Assembly: GCA_016748015.1 (NCBI GenBank)
Contig: JAAOMT010000633.1
Coordinates: 9,112-37,121, forward strand
Reading direction: 5' to 3'
DNA length: 28,010 nucleotides
From: Geosiphon pyriformis
Taxonomy: Eukaryota > Glomeromycota > Glomeromycetes > Archaeosporales > Geosiphonaceae
Shown here: piece after piece, positions 10,561 to 19,939 of the stretch
Layout of the letters: each line of letters opens with the position of its first letter
Position numbering within the stretch: position 1 is the first letter of the stretch
Notes under the pieces: model-generated
Database searches by the model: none
Told to the model about the DNA's origin: nothing
Seen by the model: the letters and a program-made list of their open reading frames with translations, nothing else
Position numbers and translations under genes: made by a program

Positions 10561-10833
10561 TAGTACAATTTTTCAATCAAACTAACTTAATTATTTATAA
10601 TACTCTTATAAATAAACATAAAAATAGACTTGGACAACTACTTTGCTTTAATAAAATTTTTGGGTAAAGAACAATACCCACCAAAATACACTTAACAGCA
10701 AAGAGAACATTTGTGCAAACAATCAAATTTCTATTTGATTTGCTAAAACCAATTATATAAAAGAAATAAAAAAGATCTTGACCACTCTCAAAGAGTTATT
10801 AGATTTGAAGAAAAAGAAATTGTAATATATAAT

Positions 10834-11750
10834 ATGTATACTGACCCATTAGCTAAATACTTTAGAAAAACAAAAACAATACAGAAAATTTTAGCTTACT
10901 ATTATTGGCCTATCTTGAAAAAAAACATAGCTGAATATATCAAAACCTGTAATACCTACCAAAGAAGAGAAAAACCCAATTACAAAGAAAATATCCATCC
11001 AATTTCTGTTGGTCAACTATTTAACAGAATTAGTATAAATGTTGTTGGATCCTTAATAATAACTCTTAATAGCAACAGATATATTATTACAGCTACTGAC
11101 TATTTTACAAAATGAGTAGAAGCAAGAGTCACTCCAGACCAAACAGTAGTATTAATCGTCAATTTCATATATGAAGATATTATCTGCTATTATGACTGTT
11201 CTAAAAACTTGTATCTAATAAAGGAAGAGTTTTTTTTAGTACACTAATTGAAAAACTTTGTAGAAAAATGAAAATATGTCATAAACTTTTTTCTTTTTAC
11301 CACTTTTAAACAAATAGCCTATTAGAATATTTTAATAGAACACTATGTAAAACCTTAGCCAAAACCAGTAAAGAAACAAATTTATGAGACAAAATACTGC
11401 CTTTAGCTTTGTTTGTTTATAGAACTGTAAACTATAACATAACAAGTTATGAATTTTTTTATCTGCTCTATAAATACATGGCAATACTACCAATAGAAAC
11501 TAACATTAAAACAATACTCTTTGAAGAAATTACAATAAAGAGTTATAAAGACATTTTACAAAAAAGACTTGGTATTATTTTTGACTCATTGGTAGAAGCA
11601 CAAATAATTGTCTTTAAAAAAATAAAACAATTCCAAGAAAAGCTTAAGGAAAAGAAAACTTATAAAACACTTTCTTTAAGTGTTGGTAACTTAATATTAA
11701 AATACTATTCAGACAAAAACAATGTCTATGATAATAAATTTTCTAGCTGA
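10834..11750 (+). pseudogene. Integrase of E1
   Basis: The zinc-binding N-terminus reads MYTDPLAKYF...YYYWP...CNTYQRR. The two His and the second Cys have become Tyr, each a single transition. The first catalytic Asp is Asn (ISINVVG, 11038-11040). The second is in VSNKGRVFF near 11210, again Asn; the Glu survives in LLEYFNRTL near 11325. FVYRTVNYNIT and LPIETNI (11409-11500) are the core end. VGNLILKYY...NKFSS near 11680-11750 is the start of a GPY/F-like module. Stops at W positions (for example TDYFTK followed by TGA) complete the damage. Confidence 0.8.
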
Positions 11751-11879
11751 TAGAAAGAATCTTTTTTAGTCAACAAAGTTTTAAACAAAGATTTTTATAT
11801 TCTTCAAGATTAATTCAGAACAATCTTCAATGATTATTCTGTTCATAATACATGACTTAAGAAATATTATAAATAATCT

Positions 11880-12560
11880 GATTGGTTGTCTGTTGTAGTA
11901 ATACTGATTTAAATAATCAGCAAAAATCAAGTATAAATAAATGCACTATTCTCAAAACAGAGATATTTTCAATTGACATAAATAATTATTTCCTAGATCA
12001 AAACATTCAAAACACTTTCTATACTCTCCATGAATATTGAATTAAAAACTATCCAAATGCTATTTTGACTATTAAAAAACTGACCACCATAATTAATAAC
12101 AATGAAACACATATTGTTATTAGACTTAAAAAAACCATTACTAGAAGAGAAAAAATTGGTAACAAAATAAATAAATATCTGTTAAAAAGTATAACAACAG
12201 CTATACTCCCACTTTTTAAAACAATTGAAAAAACAATTCAAGAAATCTTGCCCATAGACAAAAATTTGTCATATGAAAGACAATTAGAACTCTATAGTTG
12301 CTTTGGTGAAATTATAGAGAACATAAAACTAATAAAAAAACAACTTTAGAGATACAGAAAAAAATTTTGGGCATTATATGATTAGATGTTCCAAGAGTTT
12401 TAACTATTGCTAAAAGAGCCAAAACTCTAATACAAAAATTTGGTTTCTTGAATACAAAACTCATTTCATCTCAAATATTATATACCTTATCTATCAAAAA
12501 CTTTAATAAACTAGTTAGTTTTGAATTAAACAAACTCTTCAAATAAATTATCCCATAAAT
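11880..12560 (+). pseudogene. Post-integrase coding relic of E1 (possible pol C-terminal extension)
   Basis: The 12065-12349 stretch is open for 94 codons and contains IINNNETHIVIRLKK and LLKSITTAILPLFKTIEK. A second frame at about 12367-12543 reads LDVPRVLTIAKRAKTLIQKF and LSIKNFNKLVSFELNKLF. It occupies the same place, between integrase and polypurine tract, as the conserved extension in E2 and E4. Similarity is only suggestive. Function unknown. Confidence 0.35.
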
Positions 12561-12587
12561 AGCTTGATTTTGTCAGAGCTTAATTTC

Positions 12588-12601
12588 TTTGGAGAGGATA
12601 A
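12588..12601 (+). other. Polypurine tract of E1
   Basis: TTTGGAGAGGATAA immediately precedes the 3' LTR start TATTATGG. It is comparable to AAAAGGAGGGAATAA before the E4 LTR. It primes plus-strand DNA synthesis. Confidence 0.65.
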
Positions 12602-12639
12602 TATTATGGTTGAAACTTATACTTTTTATTAGTTATCAC
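12602..12639 (+). repeat. First ~38 bp of E1 3' LTR, cut by E1b
   Basis: TATTATGGTTGAAACTTATA... matches the start of the 5' LTR (5657 onward) for about 33 bases with four differences. It ends at TTATCAC where the LTR II start TATTACTCATA of E1b begins. The rest of this LTR is not in the window. Confidence 0.65.
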
Positions 12640-13406
12640 TATTACTCATAAAAAAAAACATACAAAAAAATAGTAGGAAAAATAGATAAACCAATAAAAA
12701 AATAGTAGTTAATATGTAAGCATATTGCTTAAGAAATTATAGCGTATTGCTTAAAAATGTGAGTGATCTTAAAGAACTCAAATTATGTATATATAGCAAG
12801 AGCATTAAAAGCAAAAAAGACAGAATCTTCAGCTAAAATTAATATCAAGATCAAGTAAAAACATATTAGTTAAAATTATTAATATCAATAAATAATTATT
12901 CACTATCTAAATTACTCTTCCCACTATTAACACTTTATGTTGATAGTCTTTGATACTTAATTACACTAGATCAATAGCTCTTGATCATAGCTATTAATGG
13001 AATACTAACTCTTTATTGTCTTGGCTTATTTCTTTATTTTCTTTATTTTTTTATTTTATTTTTTTTTCTTTTGTTTTATTTACTAATTGATTAAAGATTA
13101 ATATATAGAGTTATTAATGTCAAAGTAACTGGTAAAAGACTCAAAAATAAGGGTAAAACATTCAAGAATTGAGGATATCTTACCAAAAAAATTACTGGCC
13201 ATTATACTGAAAAATAAATTTGATGAAATTGCAATTCTGAGAAGTGATAGATAAAACAATACTTGAATTTCTGTCCATTATACAAAGAACTTAACTAAAA
13301 CCTTCAGACAACCAAAACCTTCAGATAATACCAATCATATCAAACTATTGAGCATTAAGTTACAGGTTTGTTATTTAATTTGAGATCCCAAATATTATTT
13401 GTAACA
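12640..13406 (+). repeat. 5' LTR II of E1b
   Basis: Starts TATTACTCATAAAAAAAAAC (TG changed to TA; E4 has TGTTACTCATAGAAATATAG) and ends TTTGTAACA. The TATA box is in TATGTATATATAGCAAG near 12786. It shares with the E3 LTR the CACTTTATGTTGATAG hairpin, the CAATAGC..GCTATT hairpin, the T-rich tract and the ACAGGTTTGTTATTTAATT end. It lacks the 40-bp minisatellite seen in E3 and E4. Confidence 0.8.
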
Positions 13407-13452
13407 TTTAGTGCTCTCTGTGAGGTATAATTTTACAGAGAACTAGCACTAA
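13350..13452 (+). promoter_or_regulatory. U5/primer-binding-site hairpin region of E1b
   Basis: After LTR end TAACA (13406) comes TTTAGTGCTCTC. TTAGTGCT (13408-13415) pairs perfectly with AGCACTAA (13445-13452); CTCTGT and ACAGAG form an inner stem. Upstream GTTACAGG (13359-13366) pairs with TTTGTAAC (13398-13405) across the LTR end with wobble. E3 has the same layout with different bases. Confidence 0.65.
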
Positions 13453-13471
13453 CAACAACTATCTAAAAGTG

Positions 13472-14538
13472 GCAGAATCAGAAAGAATAGGGACAAACCA
13501 TTTAGGATTTGCTAAATTCTTATTTTAATATTACTGTTAACACTTGAGATTAACCAGCAATTACCTATTTACAGAATTAGCTTTTAATTTTTATATTAAC
13601 AAAAAAATTTCTTATTTTTTAGGAGCACCAGTAGATATTGAATTAGCAAGAGGAAATTTTTACAATAAATTAATTCAAAACACCAGCTTAGCAGTAAATC
13701 ATAATTTTGCATCTATTATTACTAAAATCAATAGAAAAATTAAAAATCACACTCAACAAAGATATTTAATCACTTACACAAACAAGGGCAAAGAAAAACT
13801 ACAAACACTAGCAGTAACACCTCAAAAAATACAATTACCTATTGGAAAAAAACAAGAGTTGAATTACTAACTAATCCATTATACTACTATATATCTGAAA
13901 GTGACATCAACATTTTATTAACAAGCACATTCACATCAAATACAAAAACAGCATTAGTCCAACTTTTGTTTTAAAATAAACAAAAGAAAGCAGAGTTATT
14001 AGAAACCTACAGTGATTATTTTGAAGAATTTAATTCATGATCACCAACATTATCAGAATTCTGATTACCACCATCTCAACCAGATTTTGGAACTGCAAGT
14101 CCTTGAAAAGTAACAGAATTAGAAGAAGAGAATGAAAAGCAAGAATTTAACTATAAAGAACCAATCTCAAAAAACCTGAAAATCCAAACTTTGATTGTTC
14201 TAACTCAGCAAAATCAAAACAATCCAAACTTTGATATTACTAATCAGCAAAACTTACTTCCAGTGATTATGATTGATCTATTACCAGTTGCTGTACTATC
14301 ACAACAGCCATAGCCACAATCTTAGCAACAACCACCACCACTACAATTTCAACAATAACTACAACAACCAATGGCCTATGCTTCAATTGCAAAACTTGAA
14401 AAATTCACCAACAAAGAGAATAATGCCCAAGCCTGATTGAACAGCATCATTAAAGCAATCATAGCAAATAACTGAAATAATGCCAGAGCACTTCAAACAA
14501 TCTCATATTTTTTCTAAAATACTGCCAATTTATGGTAT
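13472..14538 (+). pseudogene. gag: gag N-terminal region and gag core start of E1b
   Basis: Begins VAESERIGTNHLGFAKF just after the leader, as in E3 (VAESEIIETNHLGFAKS). It continues open at 13544-13870 with LAFNFYINKKISYFLGAPVD and LARGNFYNKLIQNTSL, matching E3's AFNFYVNERITDFLGRPID. A Gln/Pro-rich spacer near 14300-14370 follows (TAG/TAA at Gln positions), then the gag core MAYASIAKLEKFTNKEN at about 14373. It ends at TANLWY, where E2 is inserted; E3 continues this with YQSLINKPQDF. No ATG precedes VAESE. Confidence 0.7.
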
Positions 14539-15412
14539 TGTTATGGAATGGTTTTCTTGGTATATTTAATTGCCAATATCCCATTTTAATTGCAATCAGT
14601 CTCTCATGAGTTTCTTAATTCTATTTGTGTGATAATGTCACTGTTATACTAAAGGCTTTTTTTTTAATATCACGATGTAAGTTATTTTTCAATTCCTGAT
14701 TGTTGTGTGTGTTTATGTACTCCTTCTCAGAGGCTGAACTGAAATCTACTTGCTGTCTGGGGTCTTCTCCGAAGCTATCCTTGCAATTGCCTGATGTGTT
14801 TCTCTAATCTAGAAACATGAAATGTTAATGGTCTTTAGTGCTTTTTCTAATTCTCACAATAAAGCTTTTATCAATTAGTAATAAAGTAAATAATTTTGAT
14901 CAGGGATTATTTTTCCAAGGAATTCAGCTAATGAATGATAGTTTCATTCAATAATTAACACAAGTAAGTTTCTTACTACTTTGGGATTATAATAATTCAG
15001 TTTTAAATATTCTTTTTCATTTCTTTTTGATTTAAAAATTTCTTGGAATATTTAATTTAAAAGTATGATTTAAAGTAGAGTTTGTTGGATAAATTGGATC
15101 TCTTGCTTGATAAGTTATGATTTTTATTACTTGATTGATTTTTCTCAATATTAAAGCTACTGTATATATACATGTTTGTAGTTCTATGAGAAAACATATT
15201 GTAATACTTTCTTTTTAATATTTCAACCTAGTATTTGCTGCTATCACCAGTTGGTGTTGACTGCTATTGTGAACTGGTGCTTGTCACTATCACAAGATGA
15301 TGTTTATTACTATGTTAATTATTACCTTTCTAAGATTATTACTGTGCTATATTATAATTTAATAGTTTATATTATTTTTATGATTCTTTTTCTAAATTCT
15401 TAAATCATAACA
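14539..15412 (-). repeat. 3' LTR of E2 (LTR I copy B, best-preserved full copy)
   Basis: 874 bp. On + it starts TGTTATGGAATGG and ends AAATCATAACA, so the termini are inverted TGTTATG/CATAACA as in proper LTRs. In element direction (minus) it begins right after the purine tract. A TATA-like ATGTATATATACAG lies near 15162-15176 (minus sense). Copies A, C and D of the same family are elsewhere in the window. Confidence 0.85.
15234..15325. repeat. Four 23-bp tandem repeats in LTR I (U3)
   Basis: Units of exactly 23 bp begin at 15234, 15257, 15280 and 15303 around the core CTGCTAT/CACTATCAC...GGTG. The outer units contain CACCAGTTGGTG, a near palindrome. The same array is in copy C (about 27350-27442). 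It is upstream of the TATA box in element direction, a place for an enhancer. Confidence 0.7.
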
Positions 15413-15432
15413 TTATCTCTTTCTTTCAAGAT
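15413..15432 (-). other. Polypurine tract of E2
   Basis: Minus strand CTTGAAAGAAAGAGATAA directly abuts the LTR start TGTTATGATTT. Just before it is GAGCTCAAT, also found at the same place in E4, although the two elements use different LTR families. Confidence 0.7.
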
Positions 15433-15545
15433 TGAGCTCTATTGAAATTGAAGTTAATTTTTTCATTAAATTCTAAGTTACTATAGTGGTCCAATACTGT
15501 GTTATTAATTTGTTGTTGTAATTTTTGAAATTGTGAATTGGTAAG

Positions 15546-16136
15546 TCATCCAATACTGTTGGTTGTTATTATGTTCATAGTTGGGTCTAACAATAGTTTG
15601 TGACAGTTTTCAAATGCTTTGAAAATTCTGTAAACTGTTTTTGAATGGAATGTAGTGTTGGTTTTTTCAATAAAAGATTTCAATAGCTGGATTGTTGTTT
15701 TGTCAAACATTTTAGTTGAGTCTTTTAAGTATAATGTTTGTATGTTCAAGTGCTTTCCTAGTTGATAATAATAGTAGTTAATTGGAAATTTCGTTTTCAA
15801 GTTGCTAAATATGTCTGGTATTAATTCATTTATTTTTATTTCTTCTATTATTAATATATTGCCCAATGCTATCTCTAATTTTTCAATAACTTTGCTGATA
15901 AATTTGTTGTTATGTTTGGTAATATTATATAGTTCAAAATTATGTTCTTTTCTTGTTTTTGGATTTTCTATTGTTCTTTTTATGTATGTTATTTTGGAGC
16001 TATTAACTGTGATTTTCAGATCAAATTTTAATTGTTGTAAGCTTTCAACTAATTGTTGAGCTATATAGTTGATGTTTTCTGGAATAAGTATCATTGTTTT
16101 AATTTTGACTGCTATTTTGGAATTTTTTGCATGCAT
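15546..16136 (-). pseudogene. Conserved C-terminal extension of pol in E2 (function unknown)
   Basis: 196 codons open. It starts MHAKNSKIAVKIKTMILIPE; the preceding frame joins it to integrase through PEQIL-stop-DLEPI, so it is probably the pol C-terminus rather than a separate gene. Visible blocks are NINYIAQQL (residues 23-31), INYYYYQLGKHLNIQTLYL (about 127-145), MFDKTTIQLLKSFIEKTN, and VYRIFKAFENCHKLLL (about 166-181). After the stop at 15546 the same frame continues with LTNSQFQKLQQQI. E4 has all of these blocks. I recognise no domain. There is no signal peptide or membrane segment, so it is not an envelope protein. Mostly polar and helix-prone, ending about 110 bp from the purine tract. 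Confidence 0.6.
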
Positions 16137-16223
16137 TTTTATGGTTGTTAAATCATTTTTGCTGTGATCTAAGATTACTTATCTTTTTGAATAATGTTTA
16201 ATTAAAACTATTGGTTCCAAATC

Positions 16224-17350
16224 TCATAAAATTTGTTCTGGTAGAATTAAAAGTAATTGTGTTCTAATTCTGGGTGTTTTTGTTGTTATTACTGGTTTAC
16301 TGTAATAGAATTTCAGCTGGTTATCATGTGCTGCTTTTCTTAATATTTTATCATTTAGTCTTAGCTTGTATGCTCTATTTCCAAGTATTTCATAATTATA
16401 AAATGGTCTATCCCACTTGTGATCAAATTTTTCACTCCATTGTTTTTCTATTTTTGTACGATGCAACAATACTTTATCTCCAATTTTGTAGCTAACTATA
16501 TTATTTGGTAACTGGTTATCATGTTTCACTTTTTGTTGTTCTTGTGATTGTTCAATATTTTGTGTTGCTTTTCTTCTTTTGTTTTCTAAAGTTTCCATTA
16601 ATTCATATGTTCTTCTAAATAGTGTTTTTTGGAATGTTGTTTCAGTGATAGTGTTACTTAGATAAGTTGGGATAGTAAGTTCAACTGGTAATGTGGCTTT
16701 TCTTCTATAAACTAGTTCAAATGGTGTGAATTGTGTAGTATTTTGTTTTATTGTTCTATATACTAATAGTATTGCTGGTATAAACAAATTCTATTCTTTT
16801 TTATGTTCATTACTAATTTTCACCAGTAATTTGCATAATGTGTGATTAAATCTTTCAACTAATTCATTTGTTTGTGAGTAATATGGTAATGACAGTGGTT
16901 GCTTGATTCCAAATTTTTGGCTAAGTTCATATAAAGTGCTATTTACAAAGTATTTGCCTTGATCTGATAGCAATTCTTGTGGACATCCATGCCAGCAAAT
17001 TAAGTCTTCATGTACGAATTGAGCTACGGAAATAGCATTAGCTGTTTTAATAGCTCTAGCTTCTGGCTATTTGGTAAAATAGTTTACAACTACTGCAATA
17101 TAACGATTGTTTCTTGTTGTTATTGGTAAGAGTCCAATTAAATCAATTCCAATTCTGTCAAATGGCTGTTTAACTTTTATTGGTCTTAATAATTCTGTTG
17201 TTTTTGCTTCTCCTTTTAATTAGCATGAGTCACAATTTCTTATGTATTGGATTATGTCTGAACTCATTTTTGGCCAATAGTAATGGCTAGTTGCACGTTG
17301 GATGGTTGCTGTTTTTCCAAAGTGGCCTAAATGAATATCTGAATGCATGT
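16224..17350 (-). pseudogene. Integrase of E2 with GPY/F module
   Basis: In minus order: zinc domain HLGHFGKTATIQRATSHYYW and NCDSC (17210-17350); PFDRIGIDLIG with catalytic Asp; ELLSDQGKYFVNSTLYELSQ with the second Asp (near 16970); YYSQTNELVERFNHTLCKLL with the Glu. Then LLVYRTIKQNTTQFTPFELV and LPVELTIP (from 16787), and the GPY/F module IGDKVLLHRTKIEKQWSEKF followed by WDRPFYNYEIL (about 16385-16495). Three stops interrupt one frame: CDSC-TAA (Gln), YFTK-TAG (Trp) and HKKE-TAG (16791-16793, Trp). All catalytic residues are present. The enzyme would join element cDNA to the host chromosome. Confidence 0.85.
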
Positions 17351-17589
17351 TAAATAAGATTATTTCTTTTTCATTTGTGGTTATAACTCTTAATGAATTA
17401 TCTGGATTTTGTTGATTCTGGTAATAAAATATGTAATTTTGGATGAAATAGTGTTTTGCTAATTTTTAGAGCTTAATTAGCTCTTTTACTGACATTTTTT
17501 CATCTATTTGTAGTGTTTCCAAGTATTGGCTGAGGTTTTTGTAAAGGTGGTTGTTTATTGTTGTTGTGGCAGGTGGGTTGGTAATTTTT

Positions 17590-18010
17590 ATGTGTGTCTC
17601 ATTCTTGACAAATAGTTAGCATTAGCATTTTTGGTATCTTCTTTGTATTTGATAATATAATTATATGGTGCTAATGTTTGTAACTATTTGGTGTATTTTC
17701 CTTTTAGCACTTTTTTGTTATTTAACCAGATTAAACCTCTATGATCTGTGGTAATCTCAAAAAGTTGGTACTGTAAATATGTGTCAAAGTGAACACAACT
17801 TCAGACTACTACTAAGCATTAAAGTTTGTGTGCTATGTAGTTTTGCTCTGCCGTACTGAGACTTCTGCTAACATAAGTGATTATATTTTCTTTTCTATTA
17901 TCATTTTTTTCTAACAGAATGGCTCCAAGTCCAGTTCCAGAAACATCTGTAGCCAAAATAAATTTCTTGTTGAAATTCGGATAGATCATTATTGGTATTT
18001 TAATGAGCTT
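17590..18010 (-). pseudogene. RNase H domain of E2
   Basis: KFILATDVSGTGLGAILLEK carries the first Asp. IITYVSRSLSTAEQNYIAHK follows, then TDHRGLIWLNNKKVLKG. ANANYLSRM near 17600-17620 is the final conserved block (N-x-x-A-x-x-LSR). Stops occur after AHKL and in the loop before GRY-like KGKYTK. It is in the same orientation and order as RT and integrase. Confidence 0.75.
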
Positions 18011-18049
18011 TTGTCTAAGGTACTCAAAAGCTTTTTGTTGTGCTTTAGT

Positions 18050-18886
18050 CTATTCAAATTTCACATTTTTGGATAGTAGGTAATTAAGGGATTTGGTAAT
18101 GTTTAAAAAGTTTTCTACAAAGTGGCAGTAGTAAGATGCGAGTCCTAAAAAGCTTCTAACTTCTGAAATGTTTTGAGGTACTGGAAAATTTTTCACTTTG
18201 TCTATTTTTGATGAATTTGGTTTTATTCTATCTTTTCCAATTACGTGTCCTAAAAATACTAGCTCATTTTTCCCAAAGAAACATTTTTCTAAATTTAGTT
18301 TAAGTCTAGCATGTCTCAATCTCTCAAAAACTTGTTGCAAATGTTGGAGATGATCCGTGAATTTTAACAAGAAAACATTTGTATCATCCAAGTAGACAAC
18401 AATAGATTGCCACAGGATTTTGAAGTAAATTAAGTTCATTAGTCTTTGGAATGTCATAAGAGTGTTTGTCAATTCAAATGGCATTACATTAAACTCATAA
18501 TTGCCATTTTGTGTTGTGAATGCTGTTTTATGCCTGTCCTTTGGGTCCATTTCCACTTACCAGTATCTACTGATCAAGTCTAGTGTAGAAAACCATTTTG
18601 CTCCTTCAAAAACGTCAAAAATTTCGTCAATTAACAGTATTGGATATGAGTCTTTGGTTGTTTTGCTGTTTAGTTTATGATAGTTGACACAAAATCTAAT
18701 TTGTTCATTCTTTTTCCTTACTAAAACAACTGATAAGAACCATTGATTCATTGATAGTTGGATTATTTCTTTTTCCAACATGCTTTGGACTTTTTCTCTG
18801 ATAAAATTATGCTCCATTAGTGGAACATGGTAAGCACATTGTTTTTCAGATCTGGCATCTCCAGTGGAAATTTGGTGTTGAACCAA
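18050..18886 (-). pseudogene. Reverse transcriptase domain of E2
   Basis: MVQHQISTGDARSEKQCAY begins the pre-RT segment. VVLVRKKNEQIRFCVNYHKL gives the fingers and KWFSTLDLISRYW motif A with Asp intact. A single TAA (18557-18559) replaces the Gln of W-Q-V-E-M. The frame continues VEMDPKDRHKTAF, VMPFELTN (PFGL changed to PFEL), then VVYLDDTNVF with YLDD at 18383-18394. VFERLRHARLKLNLEKCFF, FLGHVIGKDRI and VRSFLGLASYYCHFVENF form the thumb/connection. About 280 residues, a normal length. Confidence 0.9.
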
Positions 18887-19400
18887 ATTGGTTCTTCCAA
18901 ATTTGTCATTTCATAAAAATATATCAGAGTATTTTAAAATTAATGCTTTTAATTGTCACTGTTGGTCAGGATCCATTGTTTCAATATTTAATTTGGCCAA
19001 TTTTTCTGGTGTAAATTGATAGCATTCCAATGGTTGTTGCCAATTTATTAAAGTGAGTTCACAGTAGAGGGCAATTTCTGGGAAATTTAAAATTTCTTGT
19101 GATGTTGACACGTTTTCTAACTCTGTTCTGAGGTATCCAATGATGGTATCTTCCGAAATGTAGACAAGTTCTTCTGTGGTGTTTGCAATAGAAATTTTTA
19201 TCTATTAAGCTTTATTAGCTGGAATAAAAAAATTAGTAAGTCCTATGAGAAACTGTTGACAAGTTTCTGGGTAGAGCTCAAATATTAGGTCTTTTTCTTT
19301 AATTGTCTTTTTTATTCTTATTTCTGATTTTTTATATGGTAGGAGCATGATAGACTGCTCAGTTTTAATTACTTTGCCTTTTTCTTCTATTGTTTCAGCA
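18887..19400 (-). pseudogene. Linker between dUTPase and RT of E2
   Basis: The frame of the dUTPase C-terminus runs to a stop at 19205 (SIMLLPYKKSEIRIKKTI, then LYPETCQQFLIGLTNFFIPA). Further on come IKISIANTTEELVYI, TIIGYLRTELENV and LKALILKYSDIF, the usual 'I-x-x-F-x-D-I-F' before RT. It resembles the pre-RT region of gypsy pol. No catalytic domain is seen. The + strand open stretch near 18820-19014 is not coding. Confidence 0.5.
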
Positions 19401-19870
19401 AAATTTGCTTCAATTTCTTTTCCTGTCGATCTGAAACCAAAAGTTCCTTTCATTATTTGTAACAATTCCTCACAATTTTTTACTGGCACAAATTTCCCAA
19501 TTTTTACCAATGGTAGAAAAATTGCTTGTGCAATTTTTTCCTTAGATTCAATGATATAAGGCTTTTCTGAATTGTTCTGTAGTAAAACCATCAAATTTCC
19601 AGAGTATCCAGAGTCACTTACTCTTCCTTAAACACTTATTCTTTTTTTCACAAGACTTGATTGTGATGCTATTTGAATCATTATTTCTGGGGGAATTTCA
19701 ACCACTATTTTTAGGTCAATTTTGGTGATGCTTCTGGGTGGATTTGTCTTTCAGATAACATAGATCAAATCCAGTGTCAGTTGGATAGGCTCTTTTGGGT
19801 ATTATTCTTAAGTGTCTGTTGTCAAAATATTGGATGTCAATCATCTGTTCTAGGTCAGTATAGACTACAA
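19400..19870 (-). pseudogene. dUTPase (dUTP diphosphatase) domain in E2 pol
   Basis: All five trimeric-dUTPase motifs are in order on the minus strand. Motif 1 is YPTDTGFDL (19761-19781 for TDTGFDL). Motif 2 is IASQSSLVKK (about 19640-19670; Arg of RSSL is Gln). Motif 3 is GRVSDSGYSGN (19595-19627) with the uracil-stacking Tyr. Motif 4 is KIAQAIFLPL (19508-19537). Motif 5 is GTFGFRSTGK (19418-19447), the Phe-containing C-terminal loop. Between motifs 1 and 2 SITKIDLKIVVEIPP fits the core strands. A frameshift lies near 19745 and a TAA at 19628-19630. The enzyme hydrolyses dUTP to dUMP and would limit uracil in element cDNA. It sits between the Cys-rich module and RT. Confidence 0.85.
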
Positions 19871-19939
19871 ATTTTTTTGACTCAGGACCATCAAATGAGT
19901 CTTGTTGATTTATTGATTGATTTTGAGACTGCTGATTCT

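Larger units (their letters stand above)
5651..12639 (+). mobile_element. E1: old Ty3/gypsy-type retrotransposon, 5' LTR to start of 3' LTR
   Basis: Order on +: LTR, gag with zinc knuckle, aspartic protease, Cys-poor linker, RT, RNase H, integrase, C-terminal extension, polypurine tract, and the first ~38 bp of the 3' LTR. RT-before-integrase order makes it Ty3/gypsy rather than Ty1/copia. It is inserted in LTR I copy A. Its own 3' LTR is cut at 12640 by E1b. Every enzyme domain carries lethal transitions. The 5' boundary is uncertain by about 10 bp. Confidence 0.8.
12640..14538 (+). mobile_element. E1b: left part of a gypsy-type element (LTR II and gag start)
   Basis: LTR II, primer-binding region and about 1.1 kb of gag, inserted in the E1 3' LTR. 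It is interrupted at 14538|14539 by E2 inside a gag codon row. Candidate target duplication on the left is ATCAC (12635-12639); its partner would lie outside the window. Closely related to E3, but with many more transitions. Confidence 0.75.

Noticed and set aside
5011-12600. Alternative genetic code (TAA/TAG read as Gln)
   Set aside because: Many in-frame stops stand at Gln positions, but ordinary CAA/CAG also occur, TGA replaces Trp and Arg, and Asp-to-Asn and His-to-Tyr changes follow the same C-to-T/G-to-A pattern. Decay explains all.
12602-13406. A single 805-bp 3' LTR of E1
   Set aside because: Only the first ~38 bp match the E1 5' LTR; from 12640 the sequence aligns with the LTR II start TGTTACTCATAG and with LTR II to its end, followed by a primer-binding region and gag.
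15234-15325. CRISPR-like array
   Set aside because: Repeats are adjacent without spacers, lie in an LTR and the DNA is eukaryotic.
15802-16495. Plus-strand hydrophobic open frames in E2 as an env-like gene
   Set aside because: They are antisense to the pol C-terminal extension and GPY/F module, which are conserved on minus.
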